Shown in pieces: positions 6,109 to 9,147 of a stretch of DNA of 9,147 bases. Source of the stretch: an uncultured Clostridia bacterium (GTDB taxonomy: Bacteria > Bacillota > Clostridia > Christensenellales > Borkfalkiaceae). How positions within the stretch are numbered: position 1 is the first letter of the stretch; each line of letters opens with the position of its first letter. The notes under the pieces were generated by a model that saw nothing but the letters and a program-made list of their open reading frames with translations, was not told the origin of the DNA and did not search any database. Made by a program: the position numbers and the translations under genes. The stretch covers positions 1-9,147 of the forward strand of contig CAMWLA010000045.1 of NCBI GenBank assembly GCA_947174975.1. Reading direction: 5' to 3'.

Positions 6109-6236
6109 AGCGGCGCTGCCGCTCTTGGCGCAATATTAAGTGCGCACAAAATCATAATTGCGCCAATTCACACCGCTGAGGCGCAAGTATGCGCAAATTG
6201 GGTTGCGCGGCGCAAAAGTGCGATTTTGCTTGCGCC
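6109..6236. repeat. Cluster of GCGCAA/TTGCGC inverted repeats
   Basis: This part of the kinase-transporter gap carries seven copies of GCGCAA or its complement TTGCGC in about 110 bp, forming nested inverted repeats. TTGGCGCAAT (6125-6134) pairs with ATTGCGCCAA (6157-6166), GCGCAA (6191-6196) with TTGCGC (6203-6208), and GGCGCAA (6209-6215) with TTGCGCC (6230-6236). AGCGGC (6109-6114) pairs with GCCGCT (6118-6123). It begins 6 nt after the kinase stop in transcription order and may shape transcript ends. No coding frame is supported. Confidence 0.5.
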
Positions 6237-6242
6237 GTCAAT

Positions 6243-7508
6243 CTATATTTTTCCGCTTAAATTAAGCGTCACGGTTACCTTTAAACCGTGTCCGCCGTTT
6301 TCGATTTTAAGCCCGCCGCCCATCTCTTTCATAAAGTAGTCGGAAATGTACAGCCCCAAACCCGCGCCTTCGGTATTTGCGCTGTTGCTTCCGCGCTTGA
6401 ACTTTTCTTTCAGTACGGGCAATTCCTCTTGCGGCACTCCGCCTCCGAAATCTTCGATTATTACGCCTATTTGCTTGTCCGCGTTTTCAACCGTAACGGC
6501 AATTTCCGTCTTGGCGTATTTGTACGAGTTTGCAAAGATATTATCGAAAACTTGTTGAAGCCGCAAGCCGTCGGCATACACCAAACATTCGGGCAGTTCG
6601 GGAATAGAAGCGCGGTGCAAGTAGTCGGCATTTTCAAGCATTGCTTTAACTTTTTTACTCTCTATATTTGTCGGGGTTACCGTAAGCTGCTGCAATTCTT
6701 CAAGCGTTGCCGTAAACAGATTTGTAACGAGTGTATTTATCTGATCGCTCTTTTCTATTATCTGAGTATAGTTCGCTTTGTCCTTCTTGTTGACCGCGAC
6801 GGCAAGCCCCACTTCCGAAACGGCTTTAATACTTGAAACCGGCGTTTTGATATCGTGCGAAAGCTTTGCAACTAATTCCTTTTTGCTTTGCTGCGCTTGC
6901 GCTTCGGCGATACGCGCTTTTTTAAGTTCGGAGCGCATAATATCGAAACTTTCCGTAAACGCGCCGAATAAATTCCGTCTGTCCATTTCAAGCGGGATAT
7001 CGAGGTTGCCGCCCGCAACGCGCTGCGCAAAGCCCTTTAATTTGCGGAACGGTCTTACTACCGCAAAGTGCAGATATACGGCGTAGCCGACGCATATCCC
7101 GCCTTGAACGGCAATTGCAACCGACAGAACGATAACCGCAGTCCGCTTTTGCGATTGCAGCGTCTGTGCTCCGTCGTTGTAAATTATGACCTTGCCCGAT
7201 ACGGCATTATCAACTGTAATATCAAGCACCGTATCTCTGTGAATGACAGCCGAATTAATACTTTCGGACAAACCCGGTTTCGTCCTATAAATAACGTTGC
7301 CGCCGCTGTCCAACACGACGTAATTCAGCGCAGTGGAGTTTTTATGTTTTTCAAGAGAATTGAAATCCTGCGTTACCGACTGCACGACTTCGTTTACCGC
7401 AACGCTGTCTTGCGAGAAGTCGGGCGTTTGCACGGCAAAGATTACGAGCGCGATAATTTCGGCTATAAATACGGCAACCAACCCGATTAAAAAGAGTTGC
7501 TTTTTCAT
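6243..7508 (-). CDS. Membrane sensor histidine kinase (HAMP, HisKA, HATPase)
   Basis: This 421-residue inner-membrane kinase has helix 1 at about 5-27, an extracellular sensor of about 95 residues (28-122), helix 2 at about 124-148, and HAMP at about 150-200. HisKA follows with the H-box KLSHDIKTPVSS and phosphoacceptor H218. The HATPase domain has an N-box (FDNIFANS, 321-328), G1 box EDFGGGVP (352-359), F-box around KFKRGS (369-374) and G2 box GAGLGLYIS (381-389). It should phosphorylate the response regulator encoded just upstream. The ATG overlaps the regulator stop (ATGA, 4 nt) and is preceded by GGAGG (7518-7514), indicating coupled translation. The extracellular domain separates it from BceS-type kinases, which lack one and sense through their transporter; this kinase may detect its signal directly. 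The sensor fold is not recognised. Confidence 0.94.
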   Translation of the reverse strand: MKKQLFLIGLVAVFIAEIIALVIFAVQTPDFSQDSVAVNEVVQSVTQDFNSLEKHKNSTALNYVVLDSGGNVIYRTKPGLSESINSAVIHRDTVLDITVDNAVSGKVIIYNDGAQTLQSQKRTAVIVLSVAIAVQGGICVGYAVYLHFAVVRPFRKLKGFAQRVAGGNLDIPLEMDRRNLFGAFTESFDIMRSELKKARIAEAQAQQSKKELVAKLSHDIKTPVSSIKAVSEVGLAVAVNKKDKANYTQIIEKSDQINTLVTNLFTATLEELQQLTVTPTNIESKKVKAMLENADYLHRASIPELPECLVYADGLRLQQVFDNIFANSYKYAKTEIAVTVENADKQIGVIIEDFGGGVPQEELPVLKEKFKRGSNSANTEGAGLGLYISDYFMKEMGGGLKIENGGHGLKVTVTLNLSGKI

Positions 7509-8179
7509 TCGTTGCCTCCAGTAAATTTATAGCCGTCGCCCCAAACGGTAACGATATATTTCGGCTCGTTAGGGTTTTTCTCTATCGCTTCGCGTAAGCG
7601 CCTTATGTGCACGTTAAGCGTTCCGTCGCCCGTGAATTTATCTTCCCACACCTTTTCGAAAAGCTCTCTTTTAGATATGACCTTCCCCCTATTTTCTATT
7701 AGGTAGGAAAGCAGCTTGAATTCAAGAGACGTCAGCTTAACCTCGCTTCCGTTTACGGAAACTTGCTTTGCTTCGAAGTTAACGCATAACGCTCCGTCAG
7801 AATATACGGCGGGTTGCCCGAACCTCTTTAACACGGCTTTTACCTTTGCAAGAAGAACGCCGAGAGAATACGGCTTTTGAACGTAATCGTCGCCGCCGAT
7901 ATTAAGCGCGACAATCTTGTCGTCGTCGCTTGTGCGCGCGGAAATAAAGAGTATGGGAATGTTCGTCGTTTCCCTAAGCTCCTTGCACAAATCGAAGCCG
8001 CTTCCGTCACCCAAGTTTATGTCAAGCAAAATGAGCCGCGCCGTACTTTCTTTAAAGAATGCGCGGCAGCCGTCCGCGCCGTATACGGCATTCGTTTTAA
8101 CGCCGAAAAGGTTGAAATATTCCGCAGTGCTGTCGGCAAGCACTTTTTCATCATCGATAATTAAGCAATCGTATTTCAT
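7505..8179 (-). CDS. OmpR/PhoB-family response regulator
   Basis: This 224-residue transcription factor is phosphorylated by the partner kinase. The receiver domain (about 1-118) has acidic residues D9 and D10, phosphoacceptor D53 in LLDINLGDG, switch residue S80, Y99 and K102 in DDYVQKP. The winged-helix DNA-binding domain (about 126-222) has the recognition helix around TLNVHIRRLREAIE (187-200) and the wing WGDGYKF. I start at ATG 8179, the family-type MKYDCLIIDDE, behind an AGGGGTG; an in-frame TTG at 8209 would add ten residues unlike the family. It is the first gene of the regulator-kinase operon. Paired half-sites upstream of it match those before the transporter, so it probably activates both units. 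OmpR-family members typically bind direct repeats about 10-11 bp apart, as found here. Confidence 0.95.
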   Translation of the reverse strand: MKYDCLIIDDEKVLADSTAEYFNLFGVKTNAVYGADGCRAFFKESTARLILLDINLGDGSGFDLCKELRETTNIPILFISARTSDDDKIVALNIGGDDYVQKPYSLGVLLAKVKAVLKRFGQPAVYSDGALCVNFEAKQVSVNGSEVKLTSLEFKLLSYLIENRGKVISKRELFEKVWEDKFTGDGTLNVHIRRLREAIEKNPNEPKYIVTVWGDGYKFTGGNE

Positions 8180-8193
8180 AGGCACCCCTATAT

Positions 8194-8238
8194 ATTTTAG
8201 CATTTTCAAAAAAACAAATCTTTAACAATTTCTTAAAT
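8194..8238 (-). promoter_or_regulatory. Autoregulatory promoter of the two-component operon
   Basis: The element at 8220-8238 holds half-sites TTTAA (8221-8225) and CTTAA (8232-8236), 11 bp apart in plus-strand view. It matches the transporter element at 16 of 19 positions. On the minus strand an extended -10 motif, TGCTAAAAT (8202-8194), follows 20 bp later, the same distance as TAGAAT at the transporter promoter. A start about 7 nt past it would leave a very short leader overlapping the AGGGGTG. The true start may therefore differ. Confidence 0.55.
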
Positions 8239-8240
8239 TT

Positions 8241-8271
8241 AACGGCAAAGCCGAAAATTGGCTCTGCCGTT
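8241..8271 (-). terminator. Hairpin terminator behind the glycosidase gene
   Basis: AACGGCAAAGCC (8241-8252) pairs with GGCTCTGCCGTT (8260-8271), 11 of 12 positions, around a 7-base loop. It starts 6 nt past the glycosidase stop. The following bases on the minus strand (TAAATTTAAG) are only modestly T-rich and run straight into the regulator operators. Confidence 0.6.
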
Positions 8272-8276
8272 TTAAA

Positions 8277-9147
8277 TTATTTTTCATCCTTTGGTAATGG
8301 CGGAAGCTTGATTTTTTTACAGAAATTTTTAACTCCCCTTAGAATATGACCGTTTGAAACGTCGCGCATACCAAGCGCGAAATTATAGGGCATACGCGCA
8401 CCCGCCGACATCGACATTGAACGCAGACACCCGCTTTCGAGTATCCTTTTCAAAAACGTTGCACCCTTTATTGCGTTCTCCCGCTCGCTTCCCGCGGGCA
8501 GTTTCTTTGCCCGCTTCATCTGCCGGCTCGCCATGCCGAGCACCGCCGCAAAAAGCACTTTTCCGAGCGCGGTCTTTTTCAGATCCGTAAAGCGCGATTC
8601 AGTGGTAATGGGTTTTATAGGCGGCAATTTCGGAATTGTCAAACCGCTCATTTTTGCGAATATTTCGTCCGTTACCTTGGACATATCCGCGTCCGAATAA
8701 GCTTTCTGCACCTCTTCGGAATAAGGCGAAGCAACCTCTTCACCCGCGATATCCAAGACGGAAGAAAGCTTCACTGTCTGGCAGTCGCTGCAAATACACA
8801 CCTCGTACGCTCCGCGCTCTAAAACCCACCTATTCTGCGCGATATCGAAATATCTTAAATCTTCGGTATCGAATTCAAGCGAAACTTTCTTGCTTTCGCC
8901 CGATTTTAAGTAAACTTTTTTAAACGCACGCAGTTCTTTTTCGGGCTTGAAAACTCGGCTCTTCGGCGCGCGCACGTAAAGTTGAACGACTTCCGCGCCG
9001 TCGAACTTTCCTGCGTTTTTCAAGTTCAGCGCAGCCGAAATGCTTTTGCCCGACCTCGTTATATTTAAGTCAGAATACTCGAACTGCGTATACGACAGAC
9101 CGAAGCCGAACGGATAGCGCACGCTCTTTTTTGCGGTGAGATAGTAA
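8277..9147 (-). CDS. Glycoside hydrolase family 3, C-terminal part (cut by window edge)
   Basis: The open frame runs off the right edge, so the catalytic N-terminal part is missing and no start is visible. The GTG at 9122 is an internal Val codon, since the conserved stretch YYLTAKKSVRYPFGFGLSY crosses it. That motif marks the end of the GH3 sugar-hydrolase region and the beginning of the Fn3-like domain, which continues for about 100 residues (LKNAGKFDGAEVVQLYVRAP, later ELRAFKKVYLKSGES). After it comes a tail of about 160 residues with an RSMSMSAGARM stretch like the RSLISMSGG segments I recall at the ends of gut Firmicutes GH3 proteins. GH3 enzymes commonly release beta-linked glucose, xylose or N-acetylglucosamine. 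Specificity lies in the missing part; beta-glucosidase-like is the best guess. It has no evident link to the adjacent regulator genes. Confidence 0.92.
   Translation of the reverse strand, partial: YYLTAKKSVRYPFGFGLSYTQFEYSDLNITRSGKSISAALNLKNAGKFDGAEVVQLYVRAPKSRVFKPEKELRAFKKVYLKSGESKKVSLEFDTEDLRYFDIAQNRWVLERGAYEVCICSDCQTVKLSSVLDIAGEEVASPYSEEVQKAYSDADMSKVTDEIFAKMSGLTIPKLPPIKPITTESRFTDLKKTALGKVLFAAVLGMASRQMKRAKKLPAGSERENAIKGATFLKRILESGCLRSMSMSAGARMPYNFALGMRDVSNGHILRGVKNFCKKIKLPPLPKDEK

Noticed and set aside
6209..6236. Classic terminator right after the kinase gene
   Set aside because: The stem is present, but no T-run follows it on the minus strand, so intrinsic termination is not supported.
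6109..6236. CRISPR array
   Set aside because: The repeats are only about 6 bp, irregularly spaced and in both orientations, with no spacer structure or cas gene.
6288..6836. 182-codon plus-strand open frame
   Set aside because: It lies entirely opposite the histidine kinase, whose domains are all recognisable; it has no ribosome-binding site or known motif.
7068..7490. 140-codon plus-strand open frame
   Set aside because: It is antisense to the kinase N-terminal half, with biased Arg/Asn-rich composition and no initiation signals.
8180..8209. TTG start at 8209 for the response regulator
   Set aside because: It adds ten residues unlike receiver-domain N-termini, while ATG 8179 gives the standard MKYDCLIIDDE behind an AGGGGTG.
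8354..8923. Plus-strand open frames opposite the glycosidase
   Set aside because: They are Arg/Pro-rich products of a GC-rich complementary strand; the GH3 frame explains the region.
9120..9122. GTG at 9122 as the start of the glycosidase gene
   Set aside because: The conserved GH3 motif continues upstream in the same frame to the window edge, so the codon is an internal valine.

Overview
The window looks like a chromosomal stretch from an uncultured, probably gut-associated member of the Clostridia (Bacillota). The evidence is strong AGGAGG ribosome-binding sites, a tRNA with an encoded CCA end, a MobV relaxase and tyrosine integrase of types common in Clostridia, an OmpR-type two-component system beside an FtsX-type ABC transporter, and a family 3 glycoside hydrolase with the extra C-terminal tail seen in gut Firmicutes. 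The exact genus cannot be read from this sequence.

Region 1 (1 to about 2630) is the right-hand end of an integrative mobilizable element. It holds a MOBV-type origin of transfer (121-161), a MobV/Pre relaxase (197-1168), a promoter and structured leader (1184-1320), and a tyrosine-recombinase integrase (1321-2514). Next come tandem 12-bp repeats and a long inverted repeat, and then the 3' end of a tRNA-Gln(CTG) gene (2628-2702, minus strand), the likely attachment site. No coupling protein or type IV secretion gene is visible, so transfer would depend on a helper. The left end and any cargo lie outside the window. The relaxase has no ATG at its natural start: the family-type N-terminus is in frame from an ATA codon at 197, 8 nt after a perfect AGGAGG. 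The position of the catalytic histidine of MobM is a glutamate.

Region 2 (about 2812 to 8240, all minus strand) is a sensing and transport module. In transcription order it reads response regulator (8179-7505), histidine kinase (7508-6243, overlapping the regulator by 4 nt), a 263-nt gap full of inverted repeats, ABC ATPase (5979-5218), 8-helix FtsX-type permease (5216-2874, one base after the ATPase stop), and a strong terminator (2844-2812). The regulator and ATPase promoters share a 19-bp element with 16 identities. In each, two TTAA-type half-sites lie 11 bp apart and exactly 20 bp from a -10-like hexamer. This predicts that the regulator activates its own operon and the transporter operon.

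Region 3 (8277 to the right edge, minus strand) is the C-terminal part of a glycoside hydrolase family 3 enzyme: the end of the sugar-hydrolase region, an Fn3-like domain and a roughly 160-residue tail. It has its own hairpin terminator just before the regulator promoter.
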